From contig CACPLG010000002.1 in the NCBI GenBank assembly GCA_902634775.1, positions 1 through 64,000 on the forward strand: a DNA stretch of 64,000 nt, read 5' to 3'. Positions 18,066 through 28,980 of the stretch are shown in pieces. The position numbers and the translations under genes were made by a program. The notes beneath the pieces are model-generated. The model was not told the DNA's origin and ran no database searches. It saw only the letters and a list, made by a program, of their open reading frames with translations. The DNA is from an uncultured Pelagibacteraceae bacterium. Its GTDB lineage: Bacteria > Pseudomonadota > Alphaproteobacteria > Pelagibacterales > Pelagibacteraceae. Each line of letters starts with the position of its first letter. Position 1 is the stretch's first letter.

Positions 18066-20262
18066 AAAACTTTCTCAAATATTACTTATTATAATTTTCT
18101 TAATAATTTCGTTTTGTATTTATCTAAGCGTATACGGAATAAATACTGATAAGCTTAATGGAATTATCAATGAGAAAATCTCACAGAGAGATAGTGATTT
18201 AGATATAAAATTAAATAAAATTAAAATTTTTCTTGATATAGGAAGTTTTAAATTAGAGGCTAAAACAAAAAATCCAATCATATTCTATAAAAAAAACAAA
18301 ATAGAGTTACAAAGTATAAGCACTGCCTTACCTTTGTTATCTATTTTTACTCAAGAAGCAAAAATAGAAAATCTAAAATTTATTACCAAAAAAAATAAGG
18401 TAAAAGATTTAATTGAGTTTGGCAGAGGCTTTCAAAATACTCCTCAATTATTCATTTTAAAAAAGATGGTGAAATCTGGAGATATTTCTATAGAAGCTAA
18501 GATAAATTTCTCTGAGGACGGCAGCATCTTAAAAGATTATGTAATAGACGGTGATCTTGAAAATGTTAGTTTAAGGTTAATAAATAAAGATATTATTGAT
18601 AATATTAAATTTGGTTTCATTTTAAAAAATAATGATTACGTCATTTATAATGCCTCATCCTTTTATCAGGATATTAAATTTAAATCAGACGAAATTCGAA
18701 TAAAAGAAAAAGACAACACCTTTTTATTTAACGGCAATATTTCCACATTAAAAGATGATCTTAGTCTTAAAACGATATCAAAAATATTCCAATTAGATTT
18801 TGAGAGTCTTAAAAATGATAAAATTGTATTTTCTTCAAACAATAAGTTTTCTTTTGAGTTAAGTAAAAAGTTTAAATTTTCAAATATGAAAGTAAATTCA
18901 AAATTTAATATAGAACGCTTGGAATACCCGACCTCTAGCTTAAAGGAATTTTTTCCAGGTTACAAAGATGGAGTAAAATTTGAAAATAATGTTGTAAATT
19001 TAGATTATCAAAACGGAAATTATAAAATATCAGGAGATAGTAAATTAAATATTAATGAAGATATAGATAGCCTTAGTTATTCAATAGAGAAGAAAAAAGA
19101 TAAAATTTTTTTTAAAACAGATTTTGAGGTTAAAAGTAATGCATTAAACCTTGAACTTTTGAATTATACAAAAAAAAAAGATGTTAAAAGTAATCTTATT
19201 GTAGAAGGAGTTGTAAATAAGAATAATTCAGTCTTTTTAAATAAAATAAACTTCGCTGAATCTAAAAATTTAATTAAAATTAAAAATATCAATTTAAATT
19301 CAAAAAAAAAATTAAAAAGGATTGATCAAATTGACATTGATCTCGTAAACAACAATGATCAAATTAGTCAATTGAATATTAAAAGAAAAAAAAGTAATTA
19401 GTCAATTAATAGCAAAACATTTGATGGAACAAAAATCCTTGATAGAATATTATTTTCTAAGAGTGACGGAAACTCTTTTGATGTCTTTGAAAAATTAAAC
19501 TCTAAAATTTCAATAAACTTTGACACAATTTATATTACAAATGAAGATTATTTAACTGATTTCAAAGCAGATATGATCGTAAATAATAATCAAATTAAAG
19601 ATTTAATTCTATCCTCACAATTTGCAACTAAAGAAGATTTAAAACTTTCAATAAAAACAAATTCAAACAATGAAAAGATAACAGACTTATTTGCTGGTAA
19701 TGCAAAACCTTTGGTAAAAAAATATGATTTTATAAAAGGTTTTGAGGGTGGTTATTTAAAGTTTGACTCTATTGAAAAAAATAAAGTCTCAAATTCAAAT
19801 TTGAAAATTTTTGATTTTAAATTAAAAGAAGTACCAGCATTAACAAAATTACTTACTCTTGCTTCTTTACAAGGAATTGCAGATCTTTTGACAGGAGAAG
19901 GAATAAGGTTTAATGAACTTGAGATGATCTTTAATAACAAAGCTGGTCTTATGACAATTGAGGAAATCTATTCTTTAGGGCCATCAATATCAATATTGAT
20001 GGATGGGTACATTCAAAAAGATGATTTAGTCAGTTTAAGAGGAACTTTAGTTCCCGCAACTACTGTGAATAAAGTTATAGGTTCAATTCCATTAATTGGA
20101 GATATACTTGTTGGCAAAAAAGCAGGGGAGGGCGTTTTTGGGGTCAGTTTTAAGATTAAAGGCTATCCAGATGATTTGAAAACAACAGTAAATCCTATTA
20201 AAACTTTAACTCCAAGATTTATTACGAGAACGTTGGAGAAAATAAAAAAATCTAGCCAATAA
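18058..20262 (+). pseudogene. AsmA-like/DUF3971-type protein gene interrupted by an in-frame TAG
   Basis: One reading frame runs from the ATG at 18058 (overlapping prfB by 8 bases) to the stop at 20262, but has a single TAG at 19399-19401. The first part is 447 residues with a signal-anchor (about residues 4-27). The second part continues in the same frame without frameshift, and its C-terminus (LAGTGEGIRF-like, GTLVPATTVNKVIGSIPLIG, FKIKGYPDD) is typical of AsmA-type envelope proteins thought to bridge lipids between membranes. The second part's first ATG is at 19573. The frame is intact on both sides, so this is a recent nonsense change, a sequencing or assembly error, or a two-piece gene. 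Confidence 0.75.
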
Positions 20263-21484
20263 TTTTTATTAAAACGTGATTTTTCTTACCATGAGAAAGT
20301 TTTAAAACGTCATCTTCAAAGTCAGATACATTAATTGATAAATTTTCATCAGTAACTGTAGAGTTATTTATTTTTAAACCAGAATTTTTTATTGTTCTTC
20401 TAATCTCACTTTTTGAACTAAACAAATTAGTTTTGATAGAGAGGTCAATTATATTTAAACCATTATTAATTTGATCTTTTTTAATTTTTATTACTGGCAA
20501 CTCATCTCCTGAACCACCCGCGAATGTTTTTTTTGCTGTCTCTGAGGCTTTAACTGCAGCTGCTTCACCATGCAAAAGAGTAGTAGCCTCATTTGCTAAG
20601 AGGTTTTTTAAATCATTGATGTTTTTATCTTTTATACTTTCAATTTCAGAAACATCCATATCTGTAAACATCTTCAAAAATTTAACAACATCTCTATCAT
20701 CTGTATTTCTCCAAAATTGCCAGTAGTCATAAGATGACAAAAGTTTTTTATCTAACCAAACAGCTCCCTTTTCTGTTTTCCCCATTTTTGCTCCAGATGC
20801 CAAAGTAATTAATGGAGTTGTTAAACCGTAAACTTGCTTACTAGAATATCTTTTAACTAACTCAACACCATTAACTATGTTACCCCATTGATCAGAACCG
20901 CCAATCTGCATCAAACAATTTTTTGTTTTATTGAGTTCTAAAAAATCGTATGCTTGCAGTATCATATAATTAAATTCCATATAGCTTAAAGATTGCTCTC
21001 TCTCCAATCTAAGTTTAACGCTATCAAAACTAAGCATTTTATTAATAGTAAAATGTTTTCCGATATCTCTTAAAAACTTTATGTAATTTAGTTTACCCAG
21101 CCACTTAAAATTGTTTACATAAATAGGACGGGTTTTAGAATTTTTGTTATTCAGAAATATCGAAAAAACTTTCTTAATATTTTTTATATTCTTTTCGATT
21201 TCTTTTTCTGTAAGAATTTTTCTTGTTTCTTCTTTTCCTGAGGGATCACCTATTCTTGTAGTACCCCCTCCAAGTAATATAATTGGCTGGTGTCCATGTT
21301 TTTGCAACAACCTTAAACACATAATTTGAAGCAAACTTCCAACGTGTAAACTTTGGGCAGTACAATCGAAACCAATATAAGCCCTTATTTTTTTTTTATC
21401 CATTAATCCACTAAGGGACTCTAAATTAGTACATTGATTAAAATATTCTCTTTCATTAAACTCTTTAAGGAATGAATTTTTCAT
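20252..21484 (-). CDS. tyrS: Tyrosyl-tRNA synthetase
   Basis: A 410-residue class I synthetase. The HIGH-like motif is HVGSL, the KMSKS-like motif is KMGKT (in GAKMGKTEKGAVW), and the tyrosine-binding region includes YMILQAYDFL and QIGGSDQWGN. An S4-like RNA-binding domain forms the C-terminus. It overlaps the AsmA-like frame by 11 bases at its 3' end and is divergent from anmK across 61 bases, a pairing seen in many proteobacteria. Confidence 0.96.
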   Translation of the reverse strand: MKNSFLKEFNEREYFNQCTNLESLSGLMDKKKIRAYIGFDCTAQSLHVGSLLQIMCLRLLQKHGHQPIILLGGGTTRIGDPSGKEETRKILTEKEIEKNIKNIKKVFSIFLNNKNSKTRPIYVNNFKWLGKLNYIKFLRDIGKHFTINKMLSFDSVKLRLEREQSLSYMEFNYMILQAYDFLELNKTKNCLMQIGGSDQWGNIVNGVELVKRYSSKQVYGLTTPLITLASGAKMGKTEKGAVWLDKKLLSSYDYWQFWRNTDDRDVVKFLKMFTDMDVSEIESIKDKNINDLKNLLANEATTLLHGEAAAVKASETAKKTFAGGSGDELPVIKIKKDQINNGLNIIDLSIKTNLFSSKSEIRRTIKNSGLKINNSTVTDENLSINVSDFEDDVLKLSHGKKNHVLIKIIG

Positions 21485-21545
21485 TTTTTTATAAAATAAG
21501 CCATTTTCAATATACCTATATTAACTTAATTAAAAAATAAATATT

Positions 21546-22673
21546 ATGTTTAAAAATTACTATAGCCTTGGATTAATGAGCGGTACATCTGGAGATGGAG
21601 TTGATGCGTCTTTAATAAATTCTGATGGGAGTTCAAATTATAAAGTAGAAATTAACAAGTATTTTGAATATGAAAATAACTTCAGTCAAAAAATACACTC
21701 ACTCAAAGATAAAATTAATACTTTCACTGATCTTGAAACATATTCTACTGAGCTTAAAGCTTTGGAGAAAGAATTAACAATTTTTCACTCAAAAGTAGTA
21801 ATGGACATATTTAAAAATACAAAAAAAAAAATTGATTTTGTGGGTTTTCATGGCCAAACAATATTTCACGATCCATCTAAGAAAATCTCTAAACAAATAG
21901 GAGATGGTAAACTTTTATCGCAGCTAACACAGACTACTGTTGTTTATGATTTTAGACAAAAGGATATTCAAAATGGTGGTGAAGGAGCACCATTAGCTCC
22001 TATATTTCATAAGGCATTAGTAAAACAAAATAAAATTGAATTACCTGTATGTATATTAAACATTGGTGGAATTTCTAATGTTACAATAATTGAGGATTAT
22101 GAACAAAATAATCTAAAGAGTAGAGATTTAGGACCGGGAAATTGCTTAATTGATGCATGGGTCAGAAAAAACAAAAAGGGGAATTTTGACAAAGATGGCG
22201 CTTATGCAGCAATGGGCAAAACAAATGATCTAATGTTAAATCAAGCTCTGGATAATTTTGATAATCGACCTGACAAGAATAGACTTTCCTTTGACACTAA
22301 AGACTTTGATATAAACTTTTTAAGAGGTGTAAGTTTTGAAGATGGTGCTGCAACTTTAACAGAATTATCTGGGACAATAATCGGAGGTGGTTTATTTTCT
22401 ATGTTAAGTGAAAAAATAAAAAAATCATGTAAAGTTTTGGTATCAGGAGGTGGAAGAATGAATAAATCTTTAATTCAAAATATAAAGTCTAGAATATCAA
22501 AAAACCTGTTAATTGTTCCAATAGATGATTTTGGAGTAGATGGGGATTATGTAGAGTCTCAAGCCTTCGCATTTTTAGCAATTAGAAGTTTCTTAGAGTT
22601 GCCAATATCATTTCCTGATACTACAGGATGTAAAAGTCCCACCACAGGTGGCGAAGTTGTTAAAAATTTTTAG
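21546..22673 (+). CDS. anmK: Anhydro-N-acetylmuramic acid kinase
   Basis: A 375-residue ASKHA-fold kinase that opens and phosphorylates 1,6-anhydroMurNAc from recycled cell wall, giving MurNAc-6-phosphate. Family blocks are GLMSGTSGDGVDAS at the N-terminus, FHGQTIFHDP, INIGGISNVT, and DLGPGNCLIDAW, with a late GGGRMN. It overlaps the convergent hydrolase by 4 bases. Confidence 0.95.
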   Translation: MFKNYYSLGLMSGTSGDGVDASLINSDGSSNYKVEINKYFEYENNFSQKIHSLKDKINTFTDLETYSTELKALEKELTIFHSKVVMDIFKNTKKKIDFVGFHGQTIFHDPSKKISKQIGDGKLLSQLTQTTVVYDFRQKDIQNGGEGAPLAPIFHKALVKQNKIELPVCILNIGGISNVTIIEDYEQNNLKSRDLGPGNCLIDAWVRKNKKGNFDKDGAYAAMGKTNDLMLNQALDNFDNRPDKNRLSFDTKDFDINFLRGVSFEDGAATLTELSGTIIGGGLFSMLSEKIKKSCKVLVSGGGRMNKSLIQNIKSRISKNLLIVPIDDFGVDGDYVESQAFAFLAIRSFLELPISFPDTTGCKSPTTGGEVVKNF

Positions 22674-23326
22674 TAAAGAGCGGACTCTTTTTTAATATAT
22701 TTATCCAAAACCTTTTTTAAACTCTCTTCAGATTTTGTAAAAAAATGATTTGCATCAGGTACAGACTCAAATTCAACTTTTATCCCTTTTTGAGAAGAAA
22801 GTCTTTTATCAAGTTCATTAATATGTTCTTTAGGGACTAACTCATCCTTTTTTCCATAAACCATAAGCCCAGATGTAGGACACGGTGATAAAAAAGTAAA
22901 ATCATAAACATTAGGTTGCGGAGATATAGAAATAAATCTATTTATTTCAGGACGTCTCATTAACAATTGCATAGAGATTAAAGATCCAAAAGAAAAACCA
23001 GCGACCCAACATTGTGAATTATCAAAGTTTTCTCTCTCTAACCAATCAAGTGCCGCTGCTGCATCTGCTAATTCACCTTGGCCATTATCAAACTCTCCAT
23101 CGCTTTTACCCACACCTCTAAAATTTACTCTACAAACTGAAAATCCATTATCCATGAAAGCGTGAAAAGTGTCTACAACAACCTTATTGTTCATTGTGCC
23201 GCCGTATTGCGGATGAGGTTGAAGAACTAAAGCTATTGGAGATGTAATTTTCTGACTTTTAAAATATTTAGCTTCTAATCTTCCTGCAGGTCCAGGTATG
23301 AAAATTTCTAAAATTTTATTTTCCAT
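22670..23326 (-). CDS. Alpha/beta hydrolase (COG2945-like)
   Basis: A 218-residue alpha/beta hydrolase. The block PHPQYGGTMNNKVV near residue 37, the nucleophile elbow GFSFGS near residue 115, and the catalytic His in DANHFF near the end define the fold; the acid is probably in the YGKKDELVP region. This subgroup is common in proteobacteria but the substrate is unknown. It is divergent from iscR. Confidence 0.85.
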   Translation of the reverse strand: MENKILEIFIPGPAGRLEAKYFKSQKITSPIALVLQPHPQYGGTMNNKVVVDTFHAFMDNGFSVCRVNFRGVGKSDGEFDNGQGELADAAAALDWLERENFDNSQCWVAGFSFGSLISMQLLMRRPEINRFISISPQPNVYDFTFLSPCPTSGLMVYGKKDELVPKEHINELDKRLSSQKGIKVEFESVPDANHFFTKSEESLKKVLDKYIKKESALY

Positions 23327-23408
23327 ATTTGTAAATGATTATTATTCTCACTAAAAAACTTTATTTATCATATTGCAGTGTCAATTTGCGAGTCTTTTTC
23401 TCTAATGT

Positions 23409-23433
23409 AATCTTGACTATTTTAGTCGGGTAT
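23409..23433 (+). promoter_or_regulatory. Predicted type 1 IscR-binding site over the suf operon promoter
   Basis: The 25-base site matches the E. coli type 1 IscR consensus (ATASYYGACTRWWWYAGTCRRSTAT) at 23 of 25 positions, mismatching only at positions 2 and 3. The palindromic core is GACTATTTTAGTC (23415-23427). It overlaps a -35-like TTGACT at 23413-23418, with -10-like candidates TATATA (23435-23440) or TATAAG (23437-23442). Binding here would repress the operon. Confidence 0.85.
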
Positions 23434-23460
23434 ATATATAAGTCCCATAAATTGCGGATT

Positions 23461-23886
23461 ATGAAGCTTAATACTAAATCACGATATGCTGTAATGGCAC
23501 TTGCTGACATGGCAAGGTTTGACGGGAAAAACCCAGTTAGTTTAAGAGATATATCTCTTAGACAAAGTATATCTTTACTTTATTTAGAACAAATTTTTTT
23601 AAGATTAAAAAAAAATAATATTGTTAAAAGTGTGAGAGGCACAAATGGTGGTTATATTATATCTAAAAATATTAACGACCTGAAAATTTCAGATATTTTT
23701 TATGCTTTGGATGAAAAAGTCAAAACAGTTGGATGTAAGAAAGAATCAAAAAAAGGTTGCAATGGAAAATCTTCAAAATGCCTAACTCACAACTTGTGGG
23801 ATGAACTTGACTTACATATTAACTCATTTTTTGAGAATAAAAAATTGGGTGATTTAGTAAAGAGAAAAGAAAGTAGAAATCAATGA
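23461..23886 (+). CDS. iscR: Rrf2 family Fe-S cluster regulator IscR
   Basis: A winged-helix repressor that senses [2Fe-2S] status. I start at the ATG at 23461 ([18 protein letters not shown]), 141 residues, because the upstream in-frame extension to 23335 crosses the promoter and IscR box. The cluster ligands are Cys92, Cys100, Cys107 and His110 in the C-terminal segment ending KCLTHNLW, close to the E. coli pattern C92/C98/C104/H107. This marks it as IscR rather than RirA. It heads the suf operon and its stop overlaps the sufB start by 4 bases. Confidence 0.93.
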   Translation: MKLNTKSRYAVMALADMARFDGKNPVSLRDISLRQSISLLYLEQIFLRLKKNNIVKSVRGTNGGYIISKNINDLKISDIFYALDEKVKTVGCKKESKKGCNGKSSKCLTHNLWDELDLHINSFFENKKLGDLVKRKESRNQ

Positions 23887-25319
23887 GAGAAAAAGAACTC
23901 GAAAAATTAAAAGATTATAAATACGGCTTTTCAACCGATATAGAAAACTTTAAAGCCCCAAAAGGGTTAAATGAAGATGTAATTAAATTTATATCTAATA
24001 TTAAAAAAGAACCTAAGTGGCTGTTAGATTGGAGATTAAAAGCTTACAATAGAGTTAAAGTTTTAAAAGAGCCAAACTGGCAGAAACCAAAATATCCTAA
24101 AATTGATTATCAGGACTTATATTATTACTCTGCGCCCAAAAGTTTTAAAGAAAAACCAAATAGTTTAGATGAGTTGGATCCAAAACTTATTGAAACTTAT
24201 AATAAGCTTGGTATTCCGTTAAATGAACAGAAAAGATTAAACGGTATAGCTGTTGATGCAGTGTTTGACTCCGTTTCTGTAGCTACAACTTTTAAAGATA
24301 CATTAACTGAGAAAGGAATTATTTTTTGTTCTATCTCTGAAGCAATTCAGAAACATCCTGATTTAGTAAAAAAATATTTAGGTTCTGTAATACCCATAAC
24401 AGATCATTACTTTGCAACATTAAACTCTGCAGTTTTCACCGATGGGTCATTTGTTTATATTCCACCAGGAGTGAGATGTCCTATGGAGCTTTCTACATAT
24501 TTTAGAATAAATGCTTCTGACACAGGTCAGTTTGAGAGAACTCTTATTATTGCAGATAAAGGGAGTTACGTAAGTTATTTAGAAGGATGCACTGCGCCAA
24601 TGAGAGATGAAAATCAATTGCATGCAGCAAATGTTGAGTTGATTGCTTTAGATGATGCTGAAATAAAATATTCAACAGTTCAAAACTGGTATCCTGGAGA
24701 TAAAGATGGAAAAGGTGGAATTTATAATTTTGTAACTAAAAGAGGTCTGTGTAAAGGTAAAAATTCTAAAATTTCGTGGACACAAGTTGAAACTGGATCA
24801 GCTATCACCTGGAAGTATCCGAGCTGTATATTGCAAGGCGATAACTCAGTTGGAGAATTTTACTCAATAGCAATTACAAATAATCACCAAAAAGCTGATA
24901 CAGGAACTAAGATGATTCACTTAGGCAAGAATACAAAAAGTAAAATTATATCAAAGGGTATCAGCGCAGGTTTTTCTGATATGACTTATAGAGGATTAGT
25001 TGATATTTCTCCTAAATCATCAAACTCTAGTAATTATACTCAATGTGATTCATTGCTAATGGGAAATAAATGTGGTGCACATACAATTCCTTACATTAAA
25101 AATAAAAATGCTAATTCTAATATTGCACATGAAGCAACAACTTCAAAAATAAGTGATGAACAATTACATTATTGCCAACAAAGAGGACTGAATTCTGAAG
25201 AAGCAGTAAGTTTGATTGTAAATGGTTTTTGTAAAGAAGTTCTTCAGCAATTACCTATGGAATTTGCAGTAGAAGCGCAAAAACTTGTTGGTATTAGTTT
25301 AGAAGGGAGTGTTGGTTAA
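23883..25319 (+). CDS. sufB: Fe-S cluster assembly scaffold subunit SufB
   Basis: A 478-residue SufB, partner of SufC and SufD in the SufBC2D scaffold that builds Fe-S clusters. Typical blocks include [19 protein letters not shown]-like (here [12 protein letters not shown]), YLEGCTAP, and the C-terminal [21 protein letters not shown]. The 3' end shares one base with sufC. Expression is expected under IscR. Confidence 0.97.
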   Translation: MREKELEKLKDYKYGFSTDIENFKAPKGLNEDVIKFISNIKKEPKWLLDWRLKAYNRVKVLKEPNWQKPKYPKIDYQDLYYYSAPKSFKEKPNSLDELDPKLIETYNKLGIPLNEQKRLNGIAVDAVFDSVSVATTFKDTLTEKGIIFCSISEAIQKHPDLVKKYLGSVIPITDHYFATLNSAVFTDGSFVYIPPGVRCPMELSTYFRINASDTGQFERTLIIADKGSYVSYLEGCTAPMRDENQLHAANVELIALDDAEIKYSTVQNWYPGDKDGKGGIYNFVTKRGLCKGKNSKISWTQVETGSAITWKYPSCILQGDNSVGEFYSIAITNNHQKADTGTKMIHLGKNTKSKIISKGISAGFSDMTYRGLVDISPKSSNSSNYTQCDSLLMGNKCGAHTIPYIKNKNANSNIAHEATTSKISDEQLHYCQQRGLNSEEAVSLIVNGFCKEVLQQLPMEFAVEAQKLVGISLEGSVG

Positions 25320-26053
25320 TGTTAAAAATCAATAACCTTAATGCAAAAATTGAAGATAAATCAATTTTAAATGGTTTTTCTCTTGAAATTAAACCTGGAG
25401 AAGTTCATGCAATAATGGGTCCTAATGGATCGGGAAAAAGTACACTATCTAATATTTTATCTGGAAAGAAAGGGTATGACGTAACAGGGGATGTTTTGTT
25501 TGAAAACAAAAACTTATTTGACCTTCAAACAGAAGAAAGAGCTCACAAAGGAATATTTTTAGCGTTTCAATATCCTCTAGAAATTCCAGGAGTAAATACA
25601 AACATCTTTTTAAAAACTTCTTTAAACGCTATTAAAAAAGCGCGTGGTGAAAAAGAATTAGACGCATTAGAATTTCTCAAATTAGTAAAAGAAAAAGCCA
25701 AAAATCTAAAATTTGATGAAGATAAACTTAGTAGACAACTTAATGTTGGTTTTTCTGGTGGAGAAAAAAAGAAGAATGAAATTTTACAAATGTCTATTTT
25801 AGAACCAAAATTATCAATTTTAGATGAAACAGATTCAGGACTAGATATTGATGCATTAAAAATTGTTGCAGACGGTGTTAATTCATTAAGAAAAAAAGAT
25901 AATTCTTTTTTAATAATAACCCACTATCAAAGATTACTTAATTATATAAAACCTGACTTTGTTCATGTCTTAATGAACGGTAAAGTAGTTAAATCAGGAG
26001 GACCAGAGCTAGCTCTAGAACTAGAAAAGAAAGGTTATGAAAACATAAATTAA
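25319..26053 (+). CDS. sufC: Fe-S cluster assembly ATPase SufC
   Basis: A 244-residue ABC-type ATPase of the SUF scaffold. Walker A is GPNGSGKST (about residues 34-42), the signature region is [15 protein letters not shown], Walker B is [12 protein letters not shown], and the H-loop is TH in [10 protein letters not shown]. It is soluble and works with SufB and SufD, not as a transporter. One-base overlaps at both ends show tight coupling. Confidence 0.97.
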   Translation: MLKINNLNAKIEDKSILNGFSLEIKPGEVHAIMGPNGSGKSTLSNILSGKKGYDVTGDVLFENKNLFDLQTEERAHKGIFLAFQYPLEIPGVNTNIFLKTSLNAIKKARGEKELDALEFLKLVKEKAKNLKFDEDKLSRQLNVGFSGGEKKKNEILQMSILEPKLSILDETDSGLDIDALKIVADGVNSLRKKDNSFLIITHYQRLLNYIKPDFVHVLMNGKVVKSGGPELALELEKKGYENIN

Positions 26054-27303
26054 TGGAAAATTTTAAAACAGACTTTGAGAAAGTATTAAAAAATAACAAT
26101 TTATCTGAAAAGGAAGTTGCTTTTAAAAATCTTAATGCAAAAGAATTCTCGAGCCATGGTTTCCCAAATAGGAAAGATGAAGATTGGAAATTTTCAGATA
26201 TTAATCAAATTATTAAAAAAGAAATTGGAGAATTAAATTTTTACAATGAACAATTAAAAAAAAGTGAGATAGATAAAGATATCTTACTTAATGAAATAGA
26301 ACATAACAAATTGTTTTTTATAAATGGTCAATTAGTACATATTGACTTCAATTCTGAGGATAAAGGTAAAATAGAATTTTTAGATAATCAAAATAATATA
26401 GATGAACAATTAGCAGATAATTCTTTAATAAATTTGAATAACGCTTTATCAAATAAAAGTTATAAATTATTGGTTAAGAAAAATTATCAAATTAAAAAAC
26501 CTCTTATTATTTATCACACAACTAACAGTGAATTAACATCGCAAAACATAAATTTTAAAATTAATTTTGAGTTAGAGGAAAACAGTTCTTTAAAGTTAAT
26601 TGACCTTGTAAAAGACAAAGGTAATAAAAATTTTATTAATATTTTTTACAATTTTTCTTTAGAAAAAAATTCAATTTTAAAAAACTACAAAATTGATCAG
26701 TTTGAAAATGATAATATTAGATATATGTTTAACAACATTAAACAATCTTCTAATAGCGTTTCAGAAACATTTTATTTATCTAAAGGATCAACTTTTTCAA
26801 AAAATGAAATCTTTTGTGACTTAAAAGGAGAACACTCTTCAGCTTTTGTGAATGGTATATTTTCACTAAATAAAAGCAAACACCACGAGATTAAGGCAAA
26901 AATTAATCATTTAGTTGAGAATACAAAAAGCTATCAGTTAGTGAAAAGTGTTTTAGAAAATAAATCAAGATCAGTTTATCAAGGAAAAATATATGTAGAC
27001 TCGAAAGCACAAAAAACAGATGGCTATCAATTAAGTAAAGCAATATTGGTTGATGAAACAACAGAATTTAATGCAAAACCTGAATTAGAAATTTACGCAG
27101 ATGATGTAAAATGTTCACATGGATCTGCTTCTGGAAGTTTAGACGAAAATTCAATATTTTATCTAATGTCTAGAGGCCTAAGTTACAAAGAAGCAAGAGA
27201 ATTATTAATTAATGGTTTTCTTGTGGAAGTGATCAATCAAATAACTGATGAACCAATTAAAAAACTTATTAAAAATTTATATGGATTAAAAAATGAATAT
27301 TAA
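26053..27303 (+). CDS. sufD: Fe-S cluster assembly protein SufD
   Basis: A 416-residue SufD. The N-terminal half is divergent, but the C-terminal half has the SufB/SufD beta-helix region ending with YADDVKCSHGSASG and MSRGLSYKEARELLINGFL, the diagnostic block. It pairs with SufB. The 3' end overlaps sufS by 11 bases. Confidence 0.95.
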   Translation: MENFKTDFEKVLKNNNLSEKEVAFKNLNAKEFSSHGFPNRKDEDWKFSDINQIIKKEIGELNFYNEQLKKSEIDKDILLNEIEHNKLFFINGQLVHIDFNSEDKGKIEFLDNQNNIDEQLADNSLINLNNALSNKSYKLLVKKNYQIKKPLIIYHTTNSELTSQNINFKINFELEENSSLKLIDLVKDKGNKNFINIFYNFSLEKNSILKNYKIDQFENDNIRYMFNNIKQSSNSVSETFYLSKGSTFSKNEIFCDLKGEHSSAFVNGIFSLNKSKHHEIKAKINHLVENTKSYQLVKSVLENKSRSVYQGKIYVDSKAQKTDGYQLSKAILVDETTEFNAKPELEIYADDVKCSHGSASGSLDENSIFYLMSRGLSYKEARELLINGFLVEVINQITDEPIKKLIKNLYGLKNEY

Positions 27304-28510
27304 AGATATCAAAAAAGAATTTCCAATATTTGATAATAAGGTTCATAATAATGATCTAGTTTATTTAGATAGTGCTAATTCATCTCAAAAGCCTAAAGTT
27401 GTTGTAGATAGAATTTACGATTTTTATACTAAAGAATTTTCAAATGTGGGTCGAAGCGTTCATTATTTAGCGGTGGCAGCAACAAATTTATATGAAAATA
27501 CAAGGGTTTTAGTACAAAAATACATTAATGCAAAAGATCCAAATGAAATAGTTTTCACAAAAGGTGCAACAGAGGCAATAAATTTAGTAGCAAATACTTT
27601 CGGTCAAAAATATTTAAAAGAGGGTGATGAAATTTTAATTACAGAATTAGAACACCATTCAAACTATGTTCCTTGGCATTATTTAAGAAAATCAAAAGGT
27701 GTTAAGATTAATTTTGCAGATGTAGATGAGAACGGTGACATTAGTATTGAAAGTATTGAAAAGAAAATTACTCCCAAAACAAAAATTTTGGCTATCACTC
27801 ATTTATCTAATGTTACAGGCGCAATTCTTCCTATTAAAGAAATTATTCAATTAGCGCATTCAAAGAATATTCCGGTTCTTGTTGATGGTTGTCAGGGAGC
27901 TCCGCATTTAAAATTAGATATGCAAGATCTTGATTGTGATTTTTACGCAATATCCTGTCATAAAATGTATGGACCTACTGGTCTTGGTGTTTTGTATGCT
28001 AAAAAGAAATGGCTAGAAGAATTACCACCTTACCAAGGTGGTGGCGGAATGATTGGTGAAGTAAAAAAAGAAGGAATTACTTTTGGAGATCTTCCTAATA
28101 AATATGAAGCAGGTACAATGGCAACTGCACAAGTGATCGCTTTCGGTGAATCAATTAATTTCATAAACAAACTTGGTATAGAAAAAATTGAAGAACATGA
28201 AAGAGAATTGACAAAATATGGCGAAGAAGTTTTAAGAAAGAATAATTCGGTAAAACTAATTGGAAATCCTAAAAACAAAGGATCAGTTTTATCATTTACT
28301 TTGGATGGAGTTCATCCACACGATATAGCAACGATACTTGATGAAGATGGTGTTGCAATAAGAGCTGGACACCATTGTTGTCAAATCTTACATGAAAAAT
28401 TAGGATTAGCAGCAACTGCAAGAGCATCTTTAGGAGTTTATAATACCAAAGAAGATCTTGATCAATTAAACAACTCAATTAACAAATGTATAAAAATATT
28501 TAATTCATAA
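27293..28510 (+). CDS. sufS: Cysteine desulfurase SufS
   Basis: A 405-residue PLP-dependent type II desulfurase that frees sulfur from cysteine for cluster assembly. The PLP lysine is Lys224 in SCHKMYGPTG, and the persulfide cysteine is Cys362 in RAGHHCCQ, next to a second cysteine. Location between sufD and sufU is typical. It shares one base with sufU. Confidence 0.96.
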   Translation: MNIKDIKKEFPIFDNKVHNNDLVYLDSANSSQKPKVVVDRIYDFYTKEFSNVGRSVHYLAVAATNLYENTRVLVQKYINAKDPNEIVFTKGATEAINLVANTFGQKYLKEGDEILITELEHHSNYVPWHYLRKSKGVKINFADVDENGDISIESIEKKITPKTKILAITHLSNVTGAILPIKEIIQLAHSKNIPVLVDGCQGAPHLKLDMQDLDCDFYAISCHKMYGPTGLGVLYAKKKWLEELPPYQGGGGMIGEVKKEGITFGDLPNKYEAGTMATAQVIAFGESINFINKLGIEKIEEHERELTKYGEEVLRKNNSVKLIGNPKNKGSVLSFTLDGVHPHDIATILDEDGVAIRAGHHCCQILHEKLGLAATARASLGVYNTKEDLDQLNNSINKCIKIFNS

Positions 28511-28980
28511 TGGACTTAAAAGATTTATATCAAGAGATAATTTTAGATCATGGAAAAAATCCTAGGAACTTAGGAAAATTTGAAAATTTCAATAAAGATG
28601 CAAAGGGTCATAATCCCTTGTGTGGTGACAAAGTTCATGTTTACCTTAAAGTGGATGAAAATAAAAAAATCTCAGATATTAAATTTGAAGGTCATGGATG
28701 TGCAATATCAATGGCTTCAGCTTCCATAATGACAGAATTGATGAAAGATAAAGATCAAAAAGAGGTAAATGAATTAATAGAAGACTTCTTAAAAATGATT
28801 AAAGATAATCCTGAACTTAAATCAAATTTGATAAGTGATGATGATAAAACAAAACTTATGTCTTTATCAGGTGTAAAAAAATATCCAATGAGAGTTAAAT
28901 GTGCTACATTACCATGGCATACTTTAATTTCAGCAATGACAAATAAACCCGGAGAAGTAAATACTGAGAAGGAAGATTAA
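28510..28980 (+). CDS. sufU: SufU/IscU-like Fe-S assembly protein
   Basis: A 156-residue NifU_N-family protein. The three ligand cysteines are in NPLCGD, GHGCAIS and RVKCATLPW. The roughly 20-residue insertion before the last cysteine marks the SufU type rather than IscU. In Gram-positives SufU accepts sulfur from SufS; here it probably does the same. The next gene follows immediately after the stop. Confidence 0.93.
   Translation: MDLKDLYQEIILDHGKNPRNLGKFENFNKDAKGHNPLCGDKVHVYLKVDENKKISDIKFEGHGCAISMASASIMTELMKDKDQKEVNELIEDFLKMIKDNPELKSNLISDDDKTKLMSLSGVKKYPMRVKCATLPWHTLISAMTNKPGEVNTEKED

Noticed and set aside
23335-23460. N-terminal extension of IscR
   Set aside because: It runs through the promoter and the IscR box, and family homology starts at the ATG at 23461.
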